NCBI RefSeq assembly: GCF_003992625.1
Contig: NZ_RZMW01000029.1
Span: 1 to 64,000 of the forward strand
Length of the DNA: 64,000 nt
DNA from: Pelagibacterium lentulum
GTDB taxonomy: Bacteria; Pseudomonadota; Alphaproteobacteria; Rhizobiales; Devosiaceae
Direction of reading: 5' to 3'
Shown here: positions 55,160-64,000 of the stretch, one piece after another
How positions within the stretch are numbered: position 1 is the first letter of the stretch
Layout of the letters: every line of letters starts with the position of its first letter
The notes under the pieces: generated by a model
Database searches by the model: none
What the model was told of the DNA's origin: nothing
Seen by the model: the letters and a program-made list of their open reading frames with translations, nothing else
Translations under genes and position numbers: made by a program

Positions 55160-57132
55160 GTTGCTACCTCCTTGGCCTTGGCTTTTGCCCGCCGGGGCGC
55201 GCCGATCCGCATCCGGCGATCGGTGAGCGAGAGAAAGCCTGCGCCGGCCATGAAAATGGTACCCAACCATATCAGTACGACATAGGGCTTATGCCAGAGC
55301 CGAACCACACGCCCCGTCTCGCCCATGCGCTCCCCGAACTGGATATAGACCTGCGTGAAGCCATAAGTATTGATGCCAGCCTCGGTCGTCGGCATTCTTG
55401 AAACAAGATATACCCGCCGTTCAGATGTCATTTCCCGAACGCCCCCACGCGGCGAAACTACGGTGAACTGGCCCTGATCGGCGGTATAGTTCGGTCCTTG
55501 AACCACCTGTTCGCCTTCATAAGTGATTTCATAACCCGCCAGATCGATGGTCTGGCCGGGCTGCATGGCAGTGACGATTTCAGTTTCATATGCCGTGGCG
55601 CAAACGATCCCGATCACTGACACACCGACGCCGAAATGGGCGATAGCGGTCGAATACACCGAGCGCGGCAAACCCCTGAAACGTTTCATGCCTTCGCCAA
55701 ACCCAACCTTGCGAAACGCAGCTCGGTCGATCAGTTCGGCAACGGCCCCGACCATAACCCAGATGCCGATGGCCAGCCCGATGGGCGCCATGGAGACCGG
55801 GAAGCCCAAAAAGGCAAAGACAATCAGCGAAATAATCAGCGCCGCTATGATCGCGCCGGTCAACCGTTGGACGACGCCGACAAGATCGCTGCGCTTCCAG
55901 GCCAAAAACGGGCCGAACGGGATCAACAGCAGCAACGGCACCATCAAGGCGCCGAACGTGAGGTCGAAAAAGGGAGCCCCTACCGTGATCCTTGCCCCGG
56001 TCAGGCTTTCGAGCACCAGCGGATAGAGCGTACCGATCAACACCCCCGCGGTCGCGGTGGCCAGGAACAGATTGTTGAGGATCAACGCGCCTTCCCGGCT
56101 TACCGGCGCAAACAGCCCGCCTTGCCGCAGCGATGACGCACGCATGGCAAATAGCGTAAAGGCGCCTCCGATCAGTACCACCAGCATGGCCAGAATGACC
56201 GTCCCGCGCGTCGGGTCCGAGGCGAATGAATGTACCGATGTCAGAATGCCCGAGCGCACGAGGAACGTGCCCAGAAGGCTCAGGGAAAATGTGATGATGG
56301 CGAGGAAAACCGTCCAGACCTTCAGCGCGTTTCGCTTTTCCATCACAATGGCAGAGTGAAGCAGTGCCGTGCCTGCCAGCCAGGGCATGAAGCTTGCGTT
56401 TTCCACCGGGTCCCAGAACCACCAGCCGCCCCAGCCCAGTTCATAATAGGCCCAGTATGAACCCATCGAAATACCAAGGGTCAGAAAGGCCCAGCTTGCC
56501 AGCGTCCACGGACGCACCCAGCGCGCCCATGCCGCATCGATGCGGCCTGAGATCAGCGCCGCAATGGCAAAAGAAAAGCAGATCGAGAACCCGACATAGC
56601 CCAGATAGAGCAAAGGGGGATGAATCGCGAGGCCGATGTCTTGAAGAACAGGGTTAAGCTCAGTTCCATCGCGCGGAGCCGGATCGAGCCGCCAGAACGG
56701 ATTGGACGTAAACAGCACGAAGGCCGAGAACGCGGCCACCATCAGGCCCTGGCTCGAAAGAACCAGCGTCGAAAGATCACGCGGCAACGAACTCGAAAAG
56801 GCCGCCACGCCTGCCCCGAACAGCACGAGGATCAGGATGAACAGCAGCATCGAACCTTCGTGGTTCCCCCAGACGCTCGTGACCTTGTAGAGCATCGGCT
56901 GGATGGAGTTGGAGTGCTCGAAAACCAGCCTGACCGAAAAATCCGACACGACGAACGCATGGGTCAATGCGGCAAAGCTCAGCCCAACCAGCAGAAACTG
57001 CAAGATGGCCGATTGCTGCACAAAGCGCGCCGGACCTTCTCCGCTGCGCCAGAAGCCAAAGCCGATCACGGCCTGCGCCAGCGCCAGAACAAAGGCAAGG
57101 ATCAGCGTAAAATGGCCGATTTCGGTAATCAC
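55156..57132 (-). CDS. ccmF: Cytochrome c haem lyase subunit CcmF (CycK)
   Basis: 658 residues from a GTG start that overlaps the ccmE stop. Around fifteen membrane helices. The haem-handling WWD motif is [15 protein letters not shown], split here as WGGWWFW and DPVENA, flanked by conserved periplasmic His residues (VWGNHEGSM and AIHPPLLY). It receives haem from CcmE and, with CcmH and CcmI, joins it to apocytochrome c. The small cytochrome at 1741-2190 would be one client. Confidence 0.95.
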   Translation of the reverse strand: MITEIGHFTLILAFVLALAQAVIGFGFWRSGEGPARFVQQSAILQFLLVGLSFAALTHAFVVSDFSVRLVFEHSNSIQPMLYKVTSVWGNHEGSMLLFILILVLFGAGVAAFSSSLPRDLSTLVLSSQGLMVAAFSAFVLFTSNPFWRLDPAPRDGTELNPVLQDIGLAIHPPLLYLGYVGFSICFSFAIAALISGRIDAAWARWVRPWTLASWAFLTLGISMGSYWAYYELGWGGWWFWDPVENASFMPWLAGTALLHSAIVMEKRNALKVWTVFLAIITFSLSLLGTFLVRSGILTSVHSFASDPTRGTVILAMLVVLIGGAFTLFAMRASSLRQGGLFAPVSREGALILNNLFLATATAGVLIGTLYPLVLESLTGARITVGAPFFDLTFGALMVPLLLLIPFGPFLAWKRSDLVGVVQRLTGAIIAALIISLIVFAFLGFPVSMAPIGLAIGIWVMVGAVAELIDRAAFRKVGFGEGMKRFRGLPRSVYSTAIAHFGVGVSVIGIVCATAYETEIVTAMQPGQTIDLAGYEITYEGEQVVQGPNYTADQGQFTVVSPRGGVREMTSERRVYLVSRMPTTEAGINTYGFTQVYIQFGERMGETGRVVRLWHKPYVVLIWLGTIFMAGAGFLSLTDRRMRIGAPRRAKAKAKEVAT

Positions 57133-57602
57133 TGATACGTCCCTTCGCCATAGACGGTCTCATCGTCTTCGCCTTTCCAGACACCCTCCATACGGAGCGT
57201 GTCGGCGACTTCGCGCGGCATGTAGTTCTCATCATGGCGGGCCAGCACGTTGGTCGCAAGGAATGTACCGTCAGACTGTATGCTTCCCTCGGCCACAACG
57301 CCCTGCCCTTCGCGGAACAGATCCGGCAAAATACCGACAAAGCGCGCGCCGATATCGGTTTCCCCGTCGGTTACGACAAAGACGCTGGTTTCTCCGTCTT
57401 GTTCCCAGCTTCCGTCCACCACAAGCCCGCCTAGCCGGATGGACATGCCCGGCGCAATGCCCTGTTCGATGATTTCGCTGGGCGAATAAAAGAACATGAT
57501 CTGATCGCGCAGCGCGGTAAGGATCAACCCGGCCGAAATGGCCAGCACGACCCCAAGGCCCGCAATCACACTCAAACGCTTCTGTTTCCGCGTCAAAGCC
57601 AC
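57129..57602 (-). CDS. ccmE: Haem chaperone CcmE (CycJ)
   Basis: 157 residues from a GTG start. An N-terminal membrane anchor is at about 10-30. The haem-binding His123 is in LARHDENYMP, with the Tyr of the HxxxY motif present. The OB-fold body contains IRLGGLV and FREGQGVVAEG, both standard for CcmE. It carries haem covalently in the periplasm to CcmF. Confidence 0.95.
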   Translation of the reverse strand: MALTRKQKRLSVIAGLGVVLAISAGLILTALRDQIMFFYSPSEIIEQGIAPGMSIRLGGLVVDGSWEQDGETSVFVVTDGETDIGARFVGILPDLFREGQGVVAEGSIQSDGTFLATNVLARHDENYMPREVADTLRMEGVWKGEDDETVYGEGTYQ

Positions 57603-57609
57603 GTCGTTT

Positions 57610-58695
57610 CTACTCCGTCGTCAATCCCAGTTCCTGCGCCATATCCTGCAACGCAATCCGGTCCATGCCGTCAACTTCTGCAAGTGCGCGCGAAAGATCG
57701 TCCTGTGCTGCATCGGCGCCATCGAGCACGTTGCGTGAGCGGACAAGCTGCATCCATTCTCCGACCGATCCGCCCTCGTCATATAGCCTTGCGGCCAACC
57801 CTTCCACCATGCCCCGGATCAAAACATCCTGAGTGGCATCGGGCACAGGTTCATCCAGTTGTCCAACGAACAGCCCCGCCTGCGCTGCCGAAAGGCCGGA
57901 TTGCGCCGTTGGAATCCATGGCTCCTCACCGGTAGCCAGCGATAGCAGATATTCCCACGCCGGCACGGCTTCCTCAAAGGCCCCGATGCGGGTCAGTTCA
58001 CCTGCGATGTAAAAGCGTGAGCGAACATGCTGGCTGTCGCGTTCGGCGGCGCTTTGCAACAACCCCATCGCTTCCGCGCTCAACTCGCCATCATTGGCCA
58101 TGATTATGGCCTCTGCAAGATCGGTTTCCCGGTCCGCCGTCGGCTCCTCAAGGCTCAGGACACGTCGATAGGCATTGGCAGCTTCCTCAAAGCGGCCGGC
58201 CTGCATATAGATTGGCGCCAGTGCGAGCCACCCGCGAATATCGTTGGGTGTTTCCTCCATCCGCGCCTCAACCTGGGCGATGGCGGTTTCCAGCGTCAAT
58301 TCCTGTTCGGACCCGGCAAAGCTGCGTTCTGCAAACGGCTGTGCAGGCAGATCGGCGCGGCCGATAAGGACGTAAAGCCCGATGGCGGCAATCGCCGCGA
58401 TTGGCAAACTGGCGAGAACTACGCCCGTTGCAATTCGGCTGGTGCCCGAGGATGGCGCGGCCTTTTTGGCGCGCATGACTTCGCGGGCAAGCTCGGCCTT
58501 GGCCGCAATCGCCTCGGCTTCCGAAATGCGGCCACCCGCGAGATCTTCTTGGATGCCCTCAAGCTGACTCTTATAGAAAAGACGCGCAGCTGCATCGTCA
58601 GGCGTCTCATCCTGATGATCCTGCCGCTTGCGCACCGCGATCAGCAGAGCGACGCAGCAGGCAATTGCCACACCAATTGCAATTATCCAGAGCAA
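57610..58695 (-). CDS. ccmI: Cytochrome c maturation protein CcmI (CycH)
   Basis: 361 residues from a TTG start at 58695; no ATG fits better. Two membrane helices (about 2-20 and 92-112) flank a cytoplasmic loop containing FYKSQLEGIQEDLAGGRIS and EAEAIAAKAELAREV. The periplasmic part has TPR units (GWLALAPIYMQAGRFEEAANAYRRVL). CcmI holds apocytochrome c for the CcmFH haem lyase. First gene of the operon, divergent from the flavoprotein pair across 118 bp. Confidence 0.93.
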   Translation of the reverse strand: MLWIIAIGVAIACCVALLIAVRKRQDHQDETPDDAAARLFYKSQLEGIQEDLAGGRISEAEAIAAKAELAREVMRAKKAAPSSGTSRIATGVVLASLPIAAIAAIGLYVLIGRADLPAQPFAERSFAGSEQELTLETAIAQVEARMEETPNDIRGWLALAPIYMQAGRFEEAANAYRRVLSLEEPTADRETDLAEAIIMANDGELSAEAMGLLQSAAERDSQHVRSRFYIAGELTRIGAFEEAVPAWEYLLSLATGEEPWIPTAQSGLSAAQAGLFVGQLDEPVPDATQDVLIRGMVEGLAARLYDEGGSVGEWMQLVRSRNVLDGADAAQDDLSRALAEVDGMDRIALQDMAQELGLTTE

Positions 58696-58813
58696 TGCGT
58701 TCCCTAGCCCTTGAAAACAAACACGATCCTGCTTCTATAAGCGAAATCGTCACAAAATGCAGGTGGTTGCGGTAGCGCGCTTTGCCGCACCATAGGAGAT
58801 ATTTTATTTCGCC

Positions 58814-59878
58814 ATGCCTGATACGCCGCAAACCATAGCCGTTGTCGGCACGTCTGTATTTGCCGCCTTTCTGGCAGGTTTGCTGGCCGGGCACCATTCA
58901 AAAGATGTTGTTCTGATCGCTTCCGTTGCGAGCCCTCATCGCCTGCCGCGCTCGATTTCGCTCTCTGTTGCACCGGTGCTTCGGCCCGAGACATGGCAGG
59001 TCGCTATTGCTCAATGGCCTGAAACCCGCAAGCTGCTTGCCCGGATCGGCCCCGAAATTGTCTCGCGCACCGATCCGGTTATCGCTGCCAGCGGGCTTGA
59101 GGCAGAAACAGCGCTATCGCATCTGCGCCATCTTGCCGCTGGCTTCGGTTTTGCCACCGAACCGGTCGCCCCGGCACCTGGCGATGGGACCAATGCGATT
59201 CGGATGCGAGATGTGGAATGGATCGATCATATCTGGCTGTCGACTTATCTGCCCGCGTGGCTTGAAACCACTGGCGTTCGATCCATCCTGCCGCAAGTCG
59301 CACAGCTATCGATCAAACGGGACGGCAGTGGCCGGATTGAGGATCGCAGCGTGGATTGCGTCATTCTTGCTGACGATGACGCTATGATCGCCCATATCGC
59401 TCCTGAAATTCTCGCCGAAGTTGCCCAGACGACAAGCGCTCTGGCCGTTTTGAGCGAACCGTCACCCCGACAGTCCATGGCGCATGTAATGCGCCTGGAC
59501 AGCGCCACTTCGATCTACCAGCAGGCCGATGGGAGCCTGCTTTGCCATGCCCTTGATCCCGATGGCTTTGGCGAAACACGTATCGCCAATGCGTTCGCCG
59601 CATCTGCAAATACTCGTCAGGCAGCCCGTGTGCGTTATGAACGTTTACTGTCCCATGACGGCGCGCCCCTGATCGGCTCCATGCGGCAGTTCCGCGTTTG
59701 GACCATGAGCGCATTGGGTGGTCTCGATCTCACGCTTGCGCCGATGTTGGCGCGCTTTGTGGCGGGTGTTGCCAGCGCTGAGGAAATGGAATGGTGCGTT
59801 GCGCGCCGCCCCACCCGCTCCTTTGACCGGAGCAGCGTGGCGGAGTTGGCGCTGAAAGCCCACGAGCGTGCCGCATGA
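58814..59878 (+). CDS. DAO-like flavoprotein with degenerate dinucleotide-binding loop
   Basis: 354 residues. The N-terminus IAVVGTSVFAAFLAGLLAG aligns with the FAD-binding VVGGGVVGLSLAL-type loop of D-amino acid oxidase-like proteins, but the GxGxxG glycines are mostly replaced. The C-terminus is more typical: APLIGSMRQF, ALGGLDLTLAPMLARFVAG and a final ARRPTRSFDR resemble the PIIG, GGxGxTLAP and F-x-x-x-R closing of the family. It is translationally coupled (ATGA) to a SoxA-like gene, the layout of sarcosine oxidase, opine oxidase or HCN synthase subunits. It may bind FAD weakly, or act as a structural subunit. Confidence 0.75.
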   Translation: MPDTPQTIAVVGTSVFAAFLAGLLAGHHSKDVVLIASVASPHRLPRSISLSVAPVLRPETWQVAIAQWPETRKLLARIGPEIVSRTDPVIAASGLEAETALSHLRHLAAGFGFATEPVAPAPGDGTNAIRMRDVEWIDHIWLSTYLPAWLETTGVRSILPQVAQLSIKRDGSGRIEDRSVDCVILADDDAMIAHIAPEILAEVAQTTSALAVLSEPSPRQSMAHVMRLDSATSIYQQADGSLLCHALDPDGFGETRIANAFAASANTRQAARVRYERLLSHDGAPLIGSMRQFRVWTMSALGGLDLTLAPMLARFVAGVASAEEMEWCVARRPTRSFDRSSVAELALKAHERAA

Positions 59879-61872
59879 CGCTCAATCGACGGCTCATCCA
59901 AACCGGCGCAGCGGACTTTTCGCGTCCTGTCGTCGATCTGCACCAGCCAATCCGGTTCCATCTCGATGGACGGGAAATCAGCGGCTATGCCGGGGACAGC
60001 GTTCTTTCCGCCGCCATCGCAAACGGCATCGACACAGCCGGAATGTTCCGGAACAGCCCTGTTGCGCTGGACACCCATAGTGCTCCGCCTGTCGCGCTTA
60101 AGGGCAATGAAAGACGCCCCGACCTGGCCATGCCCATGGCCCTTTGTCCGGCAATTGATGGCGCACGCTATGTCACGCGGGGCAGGCGTATGCGACGCTC
60201 CCCCCTTGGGCAGATTACACAGGTGCTGCGCGGTAGGCAGAACAGTCTTGACCTCGATCTCAATTCGGGCCTTTCCGCTCCTGTCCTCTGGATGCAGACA
60301 CCTGCCGCGCAAGCCCTCTCGGCAGATATCGTTGTCATCGGCGGCGGCATTGCAGGGCTTGCCGCCAGCCTTGAAGCCGCTAAGCATAAGGCTTCGGTTA
60401 TCCTTGTCGACCGGAACCCGACGCTTGGCGGCATTGCGGCCCTTTTCGGTAAGGTCGAGGGCCAAATGCCGCCCGCCGAGCTTATTGCCGATCTTACCCG
60501 GCAGATATCAGACCATCCGTCCATAGCGGTGTTCTCAGGCACCGAAGTCTTCGAGATTGCCGACGGCACGGCCCATGCCATTCGTACCGTGACGGAAAAT
60601 GGTGCGCCTCGCCCCGAGCGGCTGGCGATCTCGGGCAAACACATCGTCATGGCAACCGGCACGGAAGAACGCCTGCCCGTCTTTCCGGGCAATCGGTTGC
60701 CGGGTGTCATGGGGTCCGGTTTTGCCTGGAGCCTTGCAGCCCATTATGGCATCTGGCCGCGCGAGAACGTGCATCTGCACACGCTGACCGGCGCGGGCTA
60801 TCGGTTGGCGTTGCTCGGCACCGATAGCGGCCAAACCATCAAGCGAATTTCAGATCCGCGATACGAACCACAGACGCGCTTTATCGACTATGCCAAGGCT
60901 TACGGCTTCCGGCTGTCATGGGGTCGCGAAATCGATAATGTCAGTTTCACAGGCCGAATGGGTGCCAGGCTTGCGATTGTTCATCGTGATAGCGAACGGC
61001 ATGTCGTTGTCGGCGACCCTGTTCTGACCGACGGCCTCATTATTTCAGGCGGCTGGCAACCCGCGCTTTCGCTCTGGCTGGGCGCTGGCGGGACCGTCAC
61101 ATGGAACAGCCGCACCGGTCAGGTTGTCGCGACAGGCAGTTGTGGCAATGTTGTGCTTGCCGGTTCTGTGGCGGGGTTTCTCAGTGCGCCCGGCTGCCAG
61201 CAATCGGGTGTTGCCGTTATAGACTGGCTCCTTCTTGGCAACGAGGCGACAATCGAAGACCCACAGATCGACCCCATGTTCGAGACAACCGATAGCGCGC
61301 TGACCGTCGCGCCTCCGATGACTGGCAACATGGCGCCTGCGTTTCTCAGTCCTGGCCCGGCTACACTTTGCCTGCCCGAACCGCAGACCAATAGACTTTA
61401 CAAGTTCATCGCGAGCCCCACGCCCAACGTCATATCTTCTCTGCCCCGAGCGCTTTCGGATCTCGACCTTATAGGCGCGTTGGCCACAGGTACGATCAAT
61501 GGGGATGAGCTTGAGATTATCGCCCGCGAGCGGTGTATCCTGCCACGCGGTTTGCGCGCACAGCAGGGAAAGATGCCCGGTCTTTTGCCGGCATCCGATC
61601 CCATGCCGACTTATCTCATCGGCCGGTTCGGGTCCAATCAGACGCTCTGGAGCCTGTCGACAGGCAGTGGCCGGATATTCGATCCCGGATGCCTTGTCTT
61701 TGCCAACAGCGACGACCGCTCGCCGCTTTCGGCAGTCGGCGTAATCGTCCGTCAGGATACGACCGAACGTCCTCTCGCCTTGATGGCGCATACCGGCCTT
61801 GGGGAGGGTGATACGATCTTTGTGCGGGACGGGCTGGTGTCGGTTCCGGCCTGGCTTGGCGAGCGGTTTTAG
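59875..61872 (+). CDS. SoxA/HcnB-like FAD-dependent oxidoreductase
   Basis: 665 residues. The N-terminal about 100 residues resemble the ferredoxin-like domain of sarcosine oxidase alpha (IRFHLDGREISGYAGDSVLSAAIANG) but without cluster-binding cysteines. The FAD domain has IVVIGGGIAGLAASLEAA and a second nucleotide-binding part with MATGTEERLPVFPGN and PGVM. The C-terminal region ends MAHTGLGEGDTIFVRDG, reminiscent of the closing part of the GcvT-like domain but much shorter than in sarcosine oxidase (about 1000 residues). Substrate is likely an N-alkylated amino acid or opine, as inference. Coupled to the DAO-like gene. Confidence 0.8.
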   Translation: MTLNRRLIQTGAADFSRPVVDLHQPIRFHLDGREISGYAGDSVLSAAIANGIDTAGMFRNSPVALDTHSAPPVALKGNERRPDLAMPMALCPAIDGARYVTRGRRMRRSPLGQITQVLRGRQNSLDLDLNSGLSAPVLWMQTPAAQALSADIVVIGGGIAGLAASLEAAKHKASVILVDRNPTLGGIAALFGKVEGQMPPAELIADLTRQISDHPSIAVFSGTEVFEIADGTAHAIRTVTENGAPRPERLAISGKHIVMATGTEERLPVFPGNRLPGVMGSGFAWSLAAHYGIWPRENVHLHTLTGAGYRLALLGTDSGQTIKRISDPRYEPQTRFIDYAKAYGFRLSWGREIDNVSFTGRMGARLAIVHRDSERHVVVGDPVLTDGLIISGGWQPALSLWLGAGGTVTWNSRTGQVVATGSCGNVVLAGSVAGFLSAPGCQQSGVAVIDWLLLGNEATIEDPQIDPMFETTDSALTVAPPMTGNMAPAFLSPGPATLCLPEPQTNRLYKFIASPTPNVISSLPRALSDLDLIGALATGTINGDELEIIARERCILPRGLRAQQGKMPGLLPASDPMPTYLIGRFGSNQTLWSLSTGSGRIFDPGCLVFANSDDRSPLSAVGVIVRQDTTERPLALMAHTGLGEGDTIFVRDGLVSVPAWLGERF

Positions 61873-61877
61873 CGGTC

Positions 61878-63122
61878 CTAACCCTGTGCGATCCGCTTTT
61901 CGGCACCGTCGCGCGCTTTGCGCAGAATATCGGCATATTCCGGGTTGAAGCGGATTTCTGCCATTTTGATCCCTGCTTCGAGGCGCTCGCGCAAAACACT
62001 ATCGACCGGATTGGCACGGAATGTATCGAGCGCCCGTGTCACCAGCACTTCCAGTGCCTGACCGGTTTCGGTCCAGGCCTGATCGAGCAAAGCATTGACC
62101 GCAAGCGAGTCCCGGCAACGGCGAACGACGGTCAGAAGATAAAGGCCGTTGAGCGCCGCAAGCACTTCATCGGGATCAACGCGGTCAGCGCCATCGCGCG
62201 GACGGCGCAGCGATTGCGTGACGCTAGGGCTGACTTCACGTATCGGACGTTCAAGACGTTCGGAAATGCGGCCAATGAGCCCGGCAATCGTCATGCCCCA
62301 TTCCGATTTGCGTTCAATCTCGACAATATTGTTTATCGCGCGCATTAGCCGGTGGTAGCGATCCACCGCCCGGCAGGCGAGATCAAGGTCGTTGAACACG
62401 CCCGGCTGTGCCGCCAACAGGCTGATCTGGCTTTGCGCATGGGAAAGCATTGCCTGAACCAGCGGCGCATATTCCGAACTGCTTACCAGTGAATCGCTTT
62501 TACCCCCAACCAGCTTGACTGCGGCGGCCATAACGCGACTCGGATTGGAAATATGTCCGACCATCGCCTGCATCCACAGCGCGCGGGTTATCGGATTGGT
62601 GATGGTTATGTTCTGAAGCGCCGTTGCAACGATGGCTTCGTCCTGCAGTTTGCCAATGCTCGTGCCGAAGGCGGCGGCCTGTTGCAGAAGCGGGCGACGG
62701 CGCATAGCCATGATGACAAGGGCCAGCTTGGCACGATGTTCATCGCCGCCCATCTGGATAGTATTGCGGCGCTCGAGTTCGATATCATCCTGCTCGGCAT
62801 CCAGAATGGCTTTAAGGTTATCCAGGATTTCCGTTATGACGAGATCGAAGGCAGCCACCGGCTCTGAGCCCGAGGCAATTGCCTCACGCAGGCGCTGACT
62901 GGCCTCCTCGGCCACATCGCGCTCGATCCATGACCAGATCGAAGCCGCAACATCACGCTCGATCGCGCCGGGGAATTCATAGTAGATCGGCCCTGAAACC
63001 AGAACACTCTCAATAGCGGCAAGAAATGCGGCTTCGGAAACCGGATTGCCTGCCCGCGTCGGGCGCACGTTGGCTTTGCCTGCGGCGGCTTGCTGGTCCT
63101 GCGGTGATTGGCCCTTTTGCAT
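61878..63122 (-). CDS. Conserved protein of unknown function (414 residues)
   Basis: From the ATG at 63122 (MQKGQSPQDQQAAAGKANVRP); a frame open further upstream adds 16 poor residues. A polar N-terminal tail of about 30 residues precedes an almost wholly helical body with no signal peptide or membrane helix. Repeated helical stretches include SIWSWIERDVAEEASQRLRE, ITNPITRALWMQAMVGHI and LRERLEAGIKMAEIRFNPEY. I recognise no family or catalytic motif. It converges on the flavoprotein operon with only 5 bp between stops. Confidence 0.8.
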   Translation of the reverse strand: MQKGQSPQDQQAAAGKANVRPTRAGNPVSEAAFLAAIESVLVSGPIYYEFPGAIERDVAASIWSWIERDVAEEASQRLREAIASGSEPVAAFDLVITEILDNLKAILDAEQDDIELERRNTIQMGGDEHRAKLALVIMAMRRRPLLQQAAAFGTSIGKLQDEAIVATALQNITITNPITRALWMQAMVGHISNPSRVMAAAVKLVGGKSDSLVSSSEYAPLVQAMLSHAQSQISLLAAQPGVFNDLDLACRAVDRYHRLMRAINNIVEIERKSEWGMTIAGLIGRISERLERPIREVSPSVTQSLRRPRDGADRVDPDEVLAALNGLYLLTVVRRCRDSLAVNALLDQAWTETGQALEVLVTRALDTFRANPVDSVLRERLEAGIKMAEIRFNPEYADILRKARDGAEKRIAQG

Positions 63123-63314
63123 AAACGTCCCGGCTCTCTTGCAGTCTGGCACGGCACCGGACGTTGGCATTCCAGCATACGCTTTGGAGCCGTGGCGAAA
63201 ACGATGGACTGAGGCGGATCGGCGCTGAACTGCGAATCAACCCGGAATCAAAGCCCTGCAATGAGCGTACCGCCTGAGGGTAAATAATTTTTGTATATAT
63301 CGTTTAAGGAGATA

Positions 63315-63344
63315 TCAAAACGCCGGACCTGCTGGCCCGGCGTT
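63315..63344 (-). terminator. Rho-independent terminator of the lipoprotein gene
   Basis: On the minus strand AACGCCGG and CCGGCGTT form a perfect 8-bp stem with a 10-nt loop, followed by TTGATATC, with TTTT spanning the stem end. It lies about 30 bp after the lipoprotein stop. Confidence 0.75.
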
Positions 63345-63372
63345 ATCACTATCTGTGAGGACCAACTGCCGA

Positions 63373-63852
63373 TCAGGCGTCCACGACGTTCCATGCGCCG
63401 TCGGTTTCACGGCAGGCGGTGCCAGCGCGGGTATAGGTTTGACCGCTAACGGTCACGCGATGGCTGAACTCACGGCAATCAAGGTTGTTGACCCGGACAT
63501 AGGGGCCAACGGAAACCTGACCCGAAGAACCGCCGGAGGACCAGCTCCGCGGCGCGCCGGGACGTCCGAACTGAAGCGCATAGAATTGCGCATCGGTTGC
63601 AGCCGAGCGCGCGCCTGCACTGAGCAGTGGCAATGCCGTTGAATCAATATAACGGAAATCGCCCTGGGTCAGGCGCGCCTGCTGAATCTGGGGCTCGGCC
63701 GTAACCCTGGGCTGCGGAAATTCCGGCTGGGTCAAAGTAGCAGGCATGGAGCTTACGGTTGGCCCTTGGGGCGTTGGCATGGTCCCTGTGCGCGCACAAC
63801 CGGCAAGAACAAGCGCAAGACCGGCAACGATAACTAACCTCGTAATATTCAT
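63373..63852 (-). CDS. Lipoprotein with 17-kDa-surface-antigen-like C-terminal domain
   Basis: 159 residues from the ATG at 63852, preceded by AAAGGGA. The lipobox LVLAGC puts the modified cysteine at residue 19. A Pro/Thr/Gln-rich linker follows. The C-terminal domain (about 110-159) has VRVNNLDCREFSHRVTVSGQ and YTRAGTACRETDGAWNVV, with two cysteines likely to form a disulfide; this resembles the C-terminal part of Rickettsia 17-kDa antigen-like proteins. Function unknown, probably outer membrane. Confidence 0.85.
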   Translation of the reverse strand: MNITRLVIVAGLALVLAGCARTGTMPTPQGPTVSSMPATLTQPEFPQPRVTAEPQIQQARLTQGDFRYIDSTALPLLSAGARSAATDAQFYALQFGRPGAPRSWSSGGSSGQVSVGPYVRVNNLDCREFSHRVTVSGQTYTRAGTACRETDGAWNVVDA

Positions 63853-64000
63853 TGCATTTCCCTTTTTGCGGACTTTTGGTCCAAAGCTTCTTAAAACCGC
63901 CCACCCAGGACCGCAGCAATACCATGTTTGCCGGCCCAAAGGGCGAAAAACCAAACTGTAACGCCGTCTATATCCGCCATTGCGGCCAAATTGCGTTTAG

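Overview
The window looks like a chromosomal segment of an alphaproteobacterium of the order Hyphomicrobiales, and I would guess the Devosia/Pelagibacterium group. The main evidence is the block cytochrome c maturation (ccmI-E-F-H), degP, OmpR-type regulator, histidine kinase, glnE, an order I recall as typical of that order. An AztABCD zinc importer, high GC content and a Hyphomicrobiales-style intergenic palindromic repeat agree with this. The taxonomy is inference. I saw no rRNA, tRNA, CRISPR array or intact insertion sequence.

Layout. 1-2190: a CopB-like metal P-type ATPase running off the left edge, divergent from a YdcF-like protein and a cytochrome c; the gap holds a CueR-like promoter and an FNR/FixK box. 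2191-3270: gene-poor and decayed, with a frameshifted prtN-like remnant. 3271-8985: zinc homeostasis (COG0523 GTPase and zur on one strand; aztABCD on the other; a Zur-like palindrome between them; a terminator at the end). 9003-9890: a broken COG0523 fragment and a small membrane protein. 9892-13071: a four-gene sulfur operon (secreted rhodanese, YeeE/YedE transporter, a Cys/Ala/Pro-rich membrane protein, an unknown protein). 13245-15232: a Tat-signal SDR and a LysR regulator.

15288-26801: a probable chitooligosaccharide locus. A dipeptide-type ABC importer with its binding protein is divergent from a ChiS-like hybrid kinase followed by a GH20 hexosaminidase, the same parts list as the Vibrio chitobiose regulon. 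27070-32668: a cyclopropane fatty acid synthase, a small protein, then an ArsR/SRPBCC/GFA operon, a DGPF-protein/ECF42-type sigma pair and a secreted hydrolase. 33029-35683: an acetyltransferase-nitrilase fusion and an orphan TRAP binding protein. 35816-40267: a mannoside operon (beta-mannosidase, lyxose/mannose isomerase, sugar dehydrogenase). 40438-44907: a methyltransferase-like membrane protein and a pair of ABC exporter half-transporters, each preceded by a palindromic operator-like site.

45354-58695: a PAS sensor kinase converging on glnE, then the kinase/regulator/degP set, a TauE-like permease and the ccm operon. 58814-61872: a two-gene flavoprotein unit resembling sarcosine/opine oxidase subunits, divergent from ccm. 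61878-63852: a 414-residue protein of unknown function and a small lipoprotein. The strongest candidates for under-described biology are the alphaproteobacterial ChiS-like locus, the sulfur operon with its Cys-repeat protein, the flavoprotein pair with a degenerate nucleotide-binding loop, and the AztD with an extreme His/Asp tail.
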